NCBI GenBank assembly: GCA_027922465.2 | Contig: BQMF02000330.1 | Coordinates: 248,001-312,000 of the forward strand | Reading direction: 5' to 3' | Origin: Turritopsis dohrnii | Taxonomy: Eukaryota; Cnidaria; Hydrozoa; Anthoathecata; Oceaniidae | DNA: 64,000 bases | Part shown: positions 41,834 through 52,324 of the stretch, one piece after another | Layout of the letters: each line of letters opens with the position of its first letter | Position numbering within the stretch: the first letter of the stretch is position 1 | Notes under the pieces: model-generated | What the model saw: the letters and a program-made list of their open reading frames with translations, nothing else | What the model was told of the DNA's origin: nothing | Databases searched by the model: none | Made by a program: the position numbers and the translations under genes

Positions 41834-42805
41834 TCAAGTATAATTCTGTTTCAAATAAATATAGGCTACATCTGCCTCTTCGGCTTTAATTACACTTGGA
41901 TCTGCAATAATATTCTCAAGTTTCTGGCGTAATTCAGCTGTTAAATAATCATCATTGTCATCAAGAATCCCGAGTTCATCTGCGATATCCACCAAATTAT
42001 CTTCTTTGACATATGTTCCGCATTCAACAGCCCCATAATCTTCTGGGTTATGAAAAATATGTTCTGGAATTCCGGTGGGCAGCTCTTTGTTACGTTGTTT
42101 CTTTCCTCGGCTATGGTTCCAGACGGTTGTTCTGAAGATGTCTAATTCATTCTGAATTACTGGTATATAGACATATGAAAGCATGTTTCTGGAACAGAAC
42201 GTAATGAATATCTATACTTTAATAAAACATATGGGACAAGACTCCACATTCGTATTTAACGTACCTGTCAAGTTCCAACGTTTGATCATAATGACCATCT
42301 TGAATTAATCTTTTTAGCTGAACTTTAAAAAATATTTCCATTCTGTGATGAAGCTCCCTCCACCAACGTTCGATCTTATTTGCAGTCGATGGACCGTACT
42401 TTACGCAGTTCTCAATCACCTCGTCCGCACTGGGAAAGGTACCATTTACATTGTGCAGGTAGCAATGTATGGTTGCTAAAACATCTGTTTCTGTTCCTCG
42501 GTCCACTCGAATGGTTTTAGGAACTAAATAATATAGCAATAATGAGAAGTGTTTATGGTAAAGCACTACAATATTTTTGTATATTCAATTGACATAAAAC
42601 CTACGTGTTTTGCATTCTGCTATGTATTCAAAGTAGAAACGCCCGACAACTCTTGGATCATTGTTTGATGTCCACACTCGAAGAAAGTTTATTCTTCCAC
42701 TAAAAGCATCTTGCCCTCCATATATGCTGAGAGGGAACATTGATTTCTGAAATCCGCAAAGCTTATCATGGCCATCTAATGATAACGTACAATTTGGGTG
42801 CTGAA
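41834..42805 (-). CDS. DDE integrase (IS3EU-like transposase), three exons
   Basis: Exon a (acceptor GGACTTCAG|CACCC near 42805, to about 42592) has CTLSLDGHDKLCGFQKS (first Asp) and INFLRVWTSNNDPRVVG. Donor AAACAC|GTAGGT and acceptor TTATTTAG|TT join in phase to exon b (about 42524-42260): PKTIRVDRGTETDVLATIHC (second Asp) and ANKIERWWRELHHRM (catalytic Glu). Donor TTGACAG|GTACGT and acceptor CTGTTCCAG|A join to exon c (about 42191-41834): NMLSYVYIPVIQNELD, EHIFHNPEDYGAVECG and an acidic tail. All three catalytic residues are present and no stop or frameshift is seen. The N-terminal helix-turn-helix exon was not found, so the 5' end is incomplete in this model. Confidence 0.78.
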
Positions 42806-42819
42806 GTCCCTCCAATATT

Positions 42820-43175
42820 TTTTGGTTGAAAAAAAATTATTTTTAAAACATTAAAAAGCTAGAATTTGAATGATTTTAAGCAAAATTGAAGTAAAAATAT
42901 TAGGAAAAACTTTTCATACTCCTACCCCTAAAGCCCCGACACTGACACCCTGCTCAAAATATTTTCTCGCTCGCTAAATTTTTTTAGCCCCCTCAATGTT
43001 TTTGAAGAAATTACGGCCCTGTCTCAGTAGTGATTCTGAATAACAGAGCCTAATGATGACCCCTTTTCTTTCATAAACACATTAATGGAGAAATTAAAGA
43101 ATAACAACAAGGGTCAGTCAAAATACACCATGGTATGAACGCAACATCTAAGACATCTTGCCAACTGAAAGAATT
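42820..43175. other. Spacer between kinase and integrase exons
   Basis: About 350 bp AT-rich, no frame recognised. It could be an intron if kinase and integrase share a transcript. Confidence 0.4.
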
Positions 43176-44474
43176 TTACATGGTATAAGAAAAGATATAA
43201 AACATATATCTAATTACATGCAAATAAAGGTTAAGCATGGTGCAAAATCTATTATATATATGCTTATCAAGGAACTCCGTCATTGCGTTTATACATAAGT
43301 TTCCTGAGCAAACGTTCCAAGAATTTTTTTCGTCTCTCATTTCCAATGTTGCTATCTCGGGGTCAGTGAGGTGATATCCAGATCCTTGGATGTCAAGAAC
43401 CATCAACTGATCTTTTGACTTCTTGTATGTAAAATGGACGAATGCCTCTGCTTTCTCCGTTATAATTGTTTCTGTTGACACAACCATTCCATTGTTGTTG
43501 ATGTACTTGACAAATTCTCCATCCAAATACTCTTCTACTGTAACAGGACACTCTCTTAACATGCCAAAATATACTTTCACATATTGGAAATGTTCGCCAT
43601 ACCCTTCTGGTGCAGTTGATTGCAATTGTTTGGCTAAGTGCCTTGCAACCATGTGCATTTGCACAACCTTTCGCACATGTACTTCTTCTGTCTCGTTAAC
43701 TGTTTCTAAGATTTCATCTTTCTTCTCGGGTTTATATTTCTTTACAACTAATTTTTTATTTCGAAGTTGTCCTCCAATTCCTTTACCTAAGTATGTTACG
43801 CGGAAACCTCCACTTGAAAATTCTTCTTTTTCCAAAAGAATCTTTTGAGTGACTGGTTCAATCCAATTTTTCGAAGAGATTTCAAATTCCTCTAACGTGA
43901 TTTCTACCAGTTCTTTGGAGGGTGAGACAGCATGACCCATTTTCAAAAATTCGCTGGCAGACAAAGACATTGGTACACTTGCGTGTATGTTCTTTTCGAC
44001 AAAAGCCAGAGAAGACGTTGAATACATTTCTTTTGATAATTTTCTTTCATCTTGGTGAAGAACCTTTGGGATTGCAGGAACTTTGAACTCAATAGAATCA
44101 ATGTCACTACTATCCGAATCCGAATTGCCAATGAAGCGAACATGTATAATTTTTTTAAGGTTAATTTGAGATAAACTTCTGACTGACGGCCCTCTTTCAC
44201 TAACTAACAAATCGCACTTTTCCACTAACTTATTGAAATGAGAACTACATGAATCTTTGATGCTTTGTAAGGTGACCTCATCATTAACTTCAACACTTTC
44301 TAATGCACCCAACCGTTTGTATTTTTGAAATGTTCCTTGAGGTTCCGCGGATACTAGTTGGACACTTAAAAATTTGCTTTCACTTTTGTCGACTGGTACG
44401 TTCTCTCCCCGTCGCTTTTTAGATAATTTGTGTTGCAGCTCTTCAACCTTCTCCTTGAAATTAGCACGTTTCAT
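43176..44474 (-). CDS. Alpha-kinase domain protein carried by transposon
   Basis: A 432-residue frame from the ATG at 44474. Residues 1-200 are charged and unrecognised. Residues 215-412 are an atypical alpha-kinase (eEF2K/TRPM7/MHCK type): FSSGGFRVTYLGKG (219-232), KLVVKKYKPEKK (catalytic Lys about 245), VTVEEYLDGEFVKYINNNG (311-329), AFVHFTYKKSKDQLMVLDIQ then GSGYHLTDPEI (D361, D371), SGNLCINAMTEFLDKHIYNR then FC. These kinases phosphorylate Ser/Thr. Deviations: the Gly-rich GNLGxxG loop reads GNLCINA, and one zinc-binding Cys is Tyr407 (HIYNRFC for HxCxxxC), so activity is doubtful. It lies upstream of the integrase on the same strand, inside one transposon. Confidence 0.82.
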   Translation of the reverse strand: MKRANFKEKVEELQHKLSKKRRGENVPVDKSESKFLSVQLVSAEPQGTFQKYKRLGALESVEVNDEVTLQSIKDSCSSHFNKLVEKCDLLVSERGPSVRSLSQINLKKIIHVRFIGNSDSDSSDIDSIEFKVPAIPKVLHQDERKLSKEMYSTSSLAFVEKNIHASVPMSLSASEFLKMGHAVSPSKELVEITLEEFEISSKNWIEPVTQKILLEKEEFSSGGFRVTYLGKGIGGQLRNKKLVVKKYKPEKKDEILETVNETEEVHVRKVVQMHMVARHLAKQLQSTAPEGYGEHFQYVKVYFGMLRECPVTVEEYLDGEFVKYINNNGMVVSTETIITEKAEAFVHFTYKKSKDQLMVLDIQGSGYHLTDPEIATLEMRDEKNSWNVCSGNLCINAMTEFLDKHIYNRFCTMLNLYLHVIRYMFYIFSYTM

Positions 44475-45183
44475 ATCAGCAAGTTATACCTATAAATAAT
44501 TAAAATGAGTTAACACCCTAGGTGAAGCAAAATCCTATACCAGAGCAGACCCTTTTGTATCTCTAAGCTTCAAAACCTTTGTAAGATAAAAAGAGAAACG
44601 GTTTTTGAATATCAATAAAATTAAAGTGTAAGGGAAAAATCATTGACTTTTCTGCAAATATTTTTTTTGCACATGAGAATGAAAGGAACTCTGAATTTCC
44701 TATGGTGAAACTATTTTTTCAGAAACTGGCTGGGAAAAATGTTGTTAAGATCGTGAAAAAATCACACATATTGATCATGTTGCGTAGAAATGAACGTTAC
44801 TCAAAATCTGCAACTTTGTAAGCATGAGCTCTTTACAGTTAATATCTTTTGACAAAATTCCGACAAAAGTGTAAAACACAGAAATTTTGGAAATTCAGCT
44901 ACGTTTTTACAACAACGCTCATTTTCTTTGACTCATTCTAAAATTTAAAATATTTAGTTTACATCACAATTTTTAACACGAGCTTTTAGAAATGTATATA
45001 AGCTTTCCAAAAATGTATCATACTTGATATAAGAATATTCCTGTAATTTAAAAAAATCCATAAAAGGATTTGATTATAAAATAGATTTTCAACTAATCAT
45101 ATCGATCATTTTTGTTATTGCATAAAATTTTATAGTACATAAATAACCTATCAATATTGTTTCTTATGAATTGCCGATTGATA
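44475..45183. other. Upstream flank of alpha-kinase gene within element 2
   Basis: No frame recognised. A possible acceptor (ATTTATAG) lies 13-16 bp before the kinase ATG, so an untranslated or short coding 5' exon could exist here. Confidence 0.35.
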
Positions 45184-45242
45184 TACCGTAATGCATCGAT
45201 TAAACGCCCCCCTTCTTTTAAACGACCCCTCGAATAGACGTT

Positions 45243-45274
<32 letters not shown>

Positions 45275-45692
45275 TTTTCAGGAGTTTTTTAAATAAACGC
45301 CCCCCTCTATTAGACGCCCCATCGAATAGACGTCCCTCTCTAGAGAGAGGCGTTTATTAGAGACACACTAATTAAGGCATGTAGAACTACTACATTGCAT
45401 TGTTTCAGCCTCAATGTTTTCATTTTGTATAAAAATATGGAAATTTGCGATAGACGCCAAGTTTCCAACTAATAGTTGGAAACTTTGTCTTTATTGACGA
45501 TGATCTTGAAGTTTAATTATGTATATTTTTTATCGATGTTTATATTTAGTTTATATTTACGAAAAAGAAGAGTTTCACAAAATTTCAATAGACGCCCCCC
45601 CCTCTTTTAAACGCCCCCCTCGAATAGACGCCCCCCTAAAAATTTAAAAAATTTAATAAACGCCCCGGGCGTCTAATCGAAGCATTACGGTA
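45184..45692. mobile_element. MITE of the TACCGTAATGCATCGATTA family, with poly-C tract
   Basis: TACCGTAATGCATCGATTAA at the left pairs with TCTAATCGAAGCATTACGGTA at the right. The interior has repeated AGACGCCCC / TAAACGCCCC modules and a 29-bp C run (45246-45274). The termini are related to the MITE at 24884-25226. No coding capacity. Confidence 0.72.
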
Positions 45693-46526
45693 TTCGTAGA
45701 GTAGATTTGGTAATAAAATGAGCAAAACTCTTTTTAGCAACTTATGTTTAGTTTGTGAAAAAAATTCAACCACAACATACTGATAAACATTCTGATAAAC
45801 TCGAAAATTATTTACAAACCTTTATTTAGAAAGAAACCAGAACCTTTATCCTATATGACTCACACTTGTGATACGTTCTTCGATTTATGTCATGTGTTCA
45901 ATTTTCCGTCAGATTTTGATGTGTCGATAATATATTAAACCGAATTGAATAGCACGGAGCACGGAGGTTGGATAATAGAAAAACAATTTTTCACACTCTT
46001 TAACTTTTGAAGCCGTGACGGCAGTTTTAAAGATAGAATGCAATAGATTTACTAGTTTCTAGCTCTCTCTACGAGTGCCTTTTTACATGAAATTTCAATA
46101 CGGGTAGAAATATTTTCTATACACGATAGAATAAATTTAGCATATTCTACATTTTTATTTCATATTTGTCAACAAAATTTAATTAGTATACGCTGAAGGT
46201 TTGACCAGGAAATAAGAACCCTTCTCGAAACTCGTAACGGGAGGATTGAAATTTCGAACTGGTTTGAGTTCAGTGCGCCTGTCATGTAAACACACTCTGA
46301 GAAGCCAAACAGCGTATACATTATACTTTTGACACTTTGTGTTGTTTGTTGCTAAATATTGAATAAACAGGGGATTGTAATGAGAGAAAAGAAAAAAATA
46401 GCGAACGTATGGGGATTACTCGGTACTCCAGAGTATAAGCAGGGTTACAATTTGAAACGTTTGAAGTTAATAACGTCCATTGAACACCAGCCACGAGGTT
46501 GCATTGAATATCCTGTTGAAATTCAC
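45693..46526. other. Interior of element 2, no gene assigned
   Basis: A plus-strand frame starting near 46359 (VWGLLGTPEYKQGYNLKRLK...) runs up to 46526 and is cut by the MITE. It is protein-like but unrecognised and may be a remnant of a further element gene. Confidence 0.3.
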
Positions 46527-47190
46527 ATACACGCTTTTTTTTATAAGAACAATTTTATAAGAACACGAGCCTCAGATTTGGCCAAAAAATAAGAACAAAA
46601 TAAGAACAACCTGAGGCTCAAATTAATGTTTCAAAAATTAAGAACAGCCTGAGTTTGAATTTTCTTATTTTCTTTCAATTTTAACTCTTTCAATGATAAA
46701 CAGTTCAAAATTATATATAATTGTTTTCACTTGTGATCGCGTCTTTTCTCACCTACAATACAATGTGCGAAATTAATTAATAACGGCGCGACTAACGGCC
46801 TGTATTATGTAATTACGGGCTTGTCTTACAAGAGACTTTGATCTTCCGGTCTGGGGTAAATAAGGACATAATAATTCGTACTGCTATCTACATCTCTTCA
46901 CGCATATAGTTGGCACGTTGCTACCATTTTTAATATAAATTTATTTCACTACCACGCTGCATTGCAAATTAATGTGGCTCGGCAAGAACAACACTTGTTT
47001 TTTTCTAAAAACATTTATTTTTTCATTTACTGGAAGTTCCATAAATAAGAACAAAATGAGGCTGAAATCTGAAACTTTGTTCTTAAAGCTAAGAACAAGA
47101 TAAGAACAATTCAGGCTGAAAAAGGCTAAAAAAATAAGAACAGCCAGCCTCAGGTCAAATTTTACTGGTTCTTATAAAAAAGAGCGTGTA
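46527..47190. mobile_element. MITE, GTTCTTAT-rich family, copy 2 (both ends present)
   Basis: The 24-bp termini ATACACGCTTTTTTTTATAA... and the inverted copy at 47167-47190 differ by one base. The interior repeats CCTGAGGCTG and TAAGAACAAAATAAGAAC modules. The right half matches 17105-17290 in reverse complement. Confidence 0.75.
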
Positions 47191-47506
47191 TTTTGACGAT
47201 TATTTCTTAAAGCAAATATCTTAATATTTTGATGTTTTCCCATGACATTTACTTGATGAACAGCTGTCCGTGTTCATTATAGTCCTTGTCGGTATATACA
47301 TATAAATTGCTTCTAAAACACCGGCGGTTCAAAATGTTTATTATATAGAATCCTCTGTAAAAATTGTTTAAAGCTTTCAATTTCAAAAGTAATGTTTCAA
47401 AAGGCAATGAAAAATAAATCACCGAATCATGAAACCGATGCTGAAGTACCGATGTTGTAGATGCCAAACAACTGCCAACTACCAAAAATGTATAAGTGCT
47501 ATCGTT

Positions 47507-48613
47507 GAAAGGGATACCTTGAAAATAGATGAATTTTGAAATCTTTGACAGGAATAAGCCTGCGTAAAATAAGAGAGATAAAGCAGCTTTAAACTCATGC
47601 ATTGTGCTAACAGAGAACTCGTTTTTTCGTCAAACCAAACCACGTCAAAGGAACGCTTCTATCAAGGATGGTCATCCTATGAACCCACATGAACCCAACA
47701 TGTTTGTAACCTTGTTTGGTTTCTTTAGACTAGGGTGTGTGTTAATTTAAGTACCGTAAATGACCGATTTAGCGGCCAGGATTAAACGCCCCATCCAATT
47801 AAACAGGTTTAGAACCAAGGTTTAGAGGAAAAATTTGTAATCAGGCCCAGATTCCGATTAAACGCCCAGACCCAAACTTGAGCGCTTATTCAGCAAAAAC
47901 ATAAAGTAGTGAGAAAAATATGGTTTTGAGTTGAACATATATTTCAGCATAATGAAGAAAACTCAATAAGGCGGGAATGAAGTGTTTTCATTTCAAAGTG
48001 AGAGTAATTATCGAGCTTTTTTGAAGTTGCTTGAGCAAGGACACAGGCCGTTCTTTTGTCAGCATCCAGTGAAATGGTAAACGGTATTGGTGATTCTAGT
48101 GATTTCTTAATTAAGCGCCTCGTCCGTATAAGCGCCCAACGTATAAGTTCAAAAAAATTATAAGCGCCCAGGGCGTTCATTTCTGTTAATGAAAATGTGC
48201 TATTGCTCTCATTTTGTATATCGCTATTGCCCTCCTCGGCCACGAACACTTTTTTTTTTTACTTTACTTTAGTTTTTCTTTACTTTTTTCCTGTTTTTCT
48301 TTTTTTGTTATTTTAAAATGTAAAAATAGTAGTAAAAAAGTAACAAAAAAGTAGCTAACGAAAAAAAATATAAAAAGCAGTAACGAAAAAAAAGTAGAAA
48401 AATAGTAGCGAAAAAAAGTAGAAATAAAATAATAAAAAAGTAGGGAAAAAAAGTAAGAAAGAAAGTAATGAAGAAATGTGAATTTGCAAAAAAAAGAAAA
48501 GAACAACACTGAAAAAAATAGTAAAAAGAAAGAAAAAGCAAAATAAACAAAATTAATGTAAGAAAAACAAAAGAAATCGATAAAAACTGCTATTGCTTTA
48601 ATCGGCCACCATA
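47507..48613. repeat. Right 1.1 kb terminal inverted repeat of element 2
   Basis: Mirror of 40578-41684 with very few differences, including the embedded MITE-like block whose terminus TACCGTAAATGACCG is at 47752. Confidence 0.88.
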
Positions 48614-49162
48614 TACATCTCCTTTTATCAGGAAGCTTATTCAAAGTTAAGCCATGAGAATCAACTGAGATCCCTAATGCTGAATGTATAGTAGTACCAT
48701 TAATATTAATTGCAGCAACACCTGTGGGTGCAAGCAATAGTAACTTAGGTCTTTCAATACATTGAGATCCATATGATAAGGTTTTACTGACTGAGGCGGT
48801 GTTTTAATCAAATGGCTTTTACCTGTGCCAGCTCCCCCTGTTATGAACAAGTAAAGTGGAGGATTTTTCAATGGCTTGTCTGCTGACAAATTTTTAACAT
48901 ACAAGCTTGCCCATTTATTGACTAAATCAAACACAAAACGCTGCTTTTCGTTTAAAGAACGTATAAGCTCATTTATATCATAATCAGGCAGAAAATTTAT
49001 TCTAGCATGAGTATGTAAAGGAGCTGAGGTTGATTGGTTGTTATTGGGATCCGTAGCTGTTTCACCTTCATAATCATCATCAATGATTATTTCTTCCTCT
49101 ACATTATCATTTTCTTGCAGTGCAAAATTATCTGTCCGTGGTGCAAAATCAGCATTCATCAA
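48614..49162 (-). pseudogene. Helentron PIF1-like helicase, N-terminal part (Walker A)
   Basis: Acidic linker (DDDYEGETATDP), then INELIRSLNEKQRFVFDLVN and PLYLFITGGAGTGKSHLIKT (Walker A, motif I). A frameshift near 48740 leads into MLAPTGVAAININGTTIHSA (motif Ia) and DSHGLTLNKLPDKRRC, where the 8 kb element interrupts. It continues in frame at 40576. Confidence 0.85.
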
Positions 49163-49174
49163 AACAGTGTCAAC

Positions 49175-50879
49175 TTAATCTCCCCAAGGTTCAAAGCTTC
49201 TTTTATTTGTATTAACAATGTGCAAGACTTCATCTTCATTAAGCTTTGTAATATAAGAGTTGCCATTACCAAGTAAATCCAATTCTTTACGAAAAGGAAG
49301 AAATAGCATTAGTAAATGGTGAGCATGGGCTTCTGGTTTGTTCATTGGGTTGGGGGAATGATAACGCACAACACGCTTTTTGTTTCTTCTCCTTAACTTT
49401 TCTTTGGAAGACATCAAGGGTACTGATTTTGGTAACAACAAAAATGGATCACATTCCGAATCATCATCTAACAAAACTTCTGGTTGAAAATCATTGTTTG
49501 AATCCGTTTTTTTACTTTTATCTAACACATAGTATGCTAGAAACTCGGCATAACAAATACTATCTAACATCCTAAACTTCCCACTTTTAAAAGTTAAATT
49601 GGGCCTGTCTATGTAGCGATCAAGACTATTGCGTTTGAAAACATCAATACTGTCCACAGGCAATTCTGCTAATTCTTCTTGGGATTTACAGACCCTGTAA
49701 CGTTTATCAGGTAAATTAGTATTTGCAAAAACTACCCCAGGAAAACATTTTCTCAACCACAAACCAGACATTATTTGGAAGACTGCCTCCTGTAACGATA
49801 CTTGGCGGTGAGATAAAAATGCAAGGGCAAGTTTCTTCATACGCTCCTTCAGATTTAAATTTTCGGACTCTTCTGAAATTCTTCTCATGGCAAGAGAAAA
49901 TTCTGTTTCGGTTTTGGAGAAATATGAGCACATATACGAAACAGCTCTATAATAATTATAAACTGGTTGAATAACCAAATTTGCCTTCCAAGATAACAAA
50001 CCATCAGGAAAGTAATTATTTACAAAACACGAATTAGGGGGACGATAATAATGGATTTCAAAATCTTCATTAGATGAAATTGCTAAAACCCTATAATAAT
50101 CATCTTCTTCAATGCCTAATTCTTTTAAAACAGCTGCTATTGATTTATCACCCTGGAAATTAGATTTGCTAGGATCTAAATATTCATCTATGTATAACTT
50201 AACTTTTTTCAAAATTTTACTCCTTTCAGATAAAATTGAAAGCTTTTCCGAATAGGGCAAGTTAACATGTAAAGGAATTGCTACAATAGTTTTTGCTGTA
50301 AAAAATCTACCAAAGTTAAACCTGCATGGTATGTTTTTGTACTTTCTACATGAATTTGAATGTTTGTGAATTTGGAACTGAGAAACAAGTTCATACAATT
50401 TGGGTTCTCTAACTGGGTCAGGAAAATCAGCTCGGATAGCAAGATCAATGAAATTAACATATGTGTTAATATTTTCCTTTCTGAGAGATGGAGGATTTAA
50501 AATCTAAAGAAATGCATGTATGTGAGGAGATCCTCTGAATTGAAATTCAACTTTGATGACATAGTTAAGAACCTGCCCTATTGGGCTATTTTTGTGGAGT
50601 AAAAATTTCCTTGAAAAAGCATTCAACACGATATTGAAAATGTCTTGCCGTCAACACTGGATTTTGGTTCAAAATGTTGCACCTTCTGAAGTAATCTAAA
50701 TCCTTGATATTAACATCAATTTGGTTCAACCTAGCAATAATTACAACTAATTCATCCCATCTTAAATCGGCACATGATAGTGTTAAAAAATAAGTCGGTA
50801 ATCCTAATTGTTTTACCATTGCTAACACATCATAGAGAAATTGTTTCCAATAGGCAGGAGTCCCCTTAATTGATGCCAT
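49175..50879 (-). pseudogene. Helentron Rep (HUH) domain region
   Basis: 50879-50586 gives GTPAYWKQFLYDVLAMVKQL, LPTYFLTLSCADLRWDELVV and LTARHFQYRVECFFKE (Helitron_like_N). In the next frame 50585-50399 gives EFQFRGSPHIHAF, the HUH motif, then a stop. 50398-49175 continues with the spacer and VYNYYRAVSYMCSYFSKTET, whose spaced Tyr pair is the likely nicking site, and on to RKKRVVRYHSPNPMNKPEAH. Together this is a complete rolling-circle replication initiator in order, with a frameshift and a stop near 50515. Confidence 0.82.
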
Positions 50880-50885
50880 AAATTG

Positions 50886-51350
50886 CTAACCTTGGTCTTC
50901 ACAAATGAAGGAGTGGACAGCTCCTTTAAAGTTACTTTGCAGTTGACCTGCTGTTATGTTCCCTTTAACTTTAGTGGTAGCTATATTGATCTGGTTAAAT
51001 AAATTAGACTGTTGTAAAATATAGTTAGCAAAAAATATGTAATCTGCGATAGATGAAAATCTCTGTGTAAAGTTTAATAACCGTTGGTTAAAGTATTTGG
51101 TGGGTGTCAAGTGGATTGGCCTAGGGGCTTGAAATCCAAATTTTCCACTAGGAAAAAGAAATTGAAATGCTAATTCTTCTACAAATTGATCAGTTAGAAA
51201 AGCTTGGGGTTTTTTATTTTCACCTGGTGCAATTTCTAAAATTTCTTCATGTGGGCAGTAAAAATTTGGCACAACACACATCTCATCACTGCTTGCACAA
51301 TTATTATTCAATGGGTTCTCCATTTCCATGTTATCATCTACCTCAATGGT
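50886..51350 (-). pseudogene. Helentron protein, region preceding Rep
   Basis: Reads FYCPHEEILEIAPGENKKPQ, DQFVEELAFQFLFPSGKFGF, LTPTKYFNQRLLNFTQRFSS and IADYIFFANYILQQ. The APGENxxP, FPxGxxG and R-L-L-N-x-x-x-R-F blocks are standard for the stretch just before Helitron_like_N. A stop at 50886 separates it from the next frame. Confidence 0.78.
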
Positions 51351-51432
51351 AAGGGTGATTTCATTTTGATCAAGAGCATCAGCATCGGATATACAAAGTA
51401 AATCTTGAGTTATATGATCAACATCTATATGT

Positions 51433-52324
51433 TAATAGCCGATTCTCCGTCTGTCTGTTTGTTTGTTTGTAAGTCAGGTAAAATGGTAGATTGAGTTGTG
51501 AGCGAAATTATTTCTTTTTTTGTGTGCGACGTGAGTTCGAAACAAATACATTGCAACCCCAATCGAACGTGACTTTTTTTTGCTGGTGAACCAATAGAGA
51601 TAACGTTTTGTGGCAGAACGTGGCAGCATGTTCGGTTTGCCAGTGTATCCTAGCGTATCCTTGCCTGACTGTCTGAGACGGGTGAACTTTTTTTTCGAGC
51701 AATCAAAATGTTTAAAAAACCGATAGGTAAAAAAAGAGTATCATGAAACAAATATTTTTTTGCTTTTTTCTTAATAGTTGTCTTAATTTCTTTAAATCGG
51801 TTTCTTTTAATCTATTTTAATCTTATCGAACGTTTTTTATTCACTTCATTCATTTAGCACGTGCATTTTTTTCTCCTCCCGTGTGATCTTTTTAAGAGAA
51901 ACCATTTTTTCACCTACTTCTGACAGCACCCATGTTAGAGCGCGTAAAACAAATGCTAATAATAAGTTAAAAAGTTTTTTCTCTCTGCGTTTTGAGTGTA
52001 TTGTTAAACTGATATTTGATTGGTTTAAAATCGTAAAGAAAAACCACGTGAAGTTCACGTTCGGAATGCATTGTTTAAAGCAAGAAAGTCTGCTGACATT
52101 TTAAATGCGACCGTGACAATAAACGGCTGAGTTAAGAACATGCAAGATTTGAAACACCAGGAACGTATTTCTCTTCACGTGCAAACGAGCTTTATTTAGC
52201 GATAAAGCCAGCAGCAAAGGAAGTCTTATCGCTGGTTTTAAGTGCAATAACATGGAGCAGGTGGTGATACAACGCAGGCTGAACATGGGCGGCGAGCGAC
52301 GCCGCCTTGGCGGCTAGTCTATAT
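51433..52324. mobile_element. Non-autonomous Helitron-like unit, copy 1 of 3
   Basis: Starts AATAGCCGATTCTCCGTCTG and ends in a GC-rich hairpin (GCCGCCTTGGCGGC) followed by TAGT, a Helitron-type 3' end. Head-to-tail with copies 2 and 3 and about 90 percent similar by eye. Inner landmarks shared by copies 1 and 2: GAGCGAAATTATTTC, CACGTGAAGTTCACG and GCAAGATTTGAAACACCAGG. Confidence 0.75.

Larger units (their letters stand above)
40578..48613 (-). mobile_element. 8.0 kb IS3EU-like transposon carrying an alpha-kinase (element 2)
   Basis: The ends TATGGTGGCC and GGCCACCATA are flanked by TACATC. The terminal inverted repeats are about 1.1 kb each (40578-41684, 47507-48613) and almost identical; a 101-codon frame inside them translates identically in both arms. 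Interior minus-strand genes are an alpha-kinase (44474-43176) and a three-exon DDE integrase (about 42805-41834). Two MITEs (45184-45692, 46527-47190) lie in the 3'-distal half. Termini of TAY...RTA type and a 6-bp duplication match element 1 at 7291-11293, and the integrases belong to the same family. It inserted in the Helentron helicase. Confidence 0.82.
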
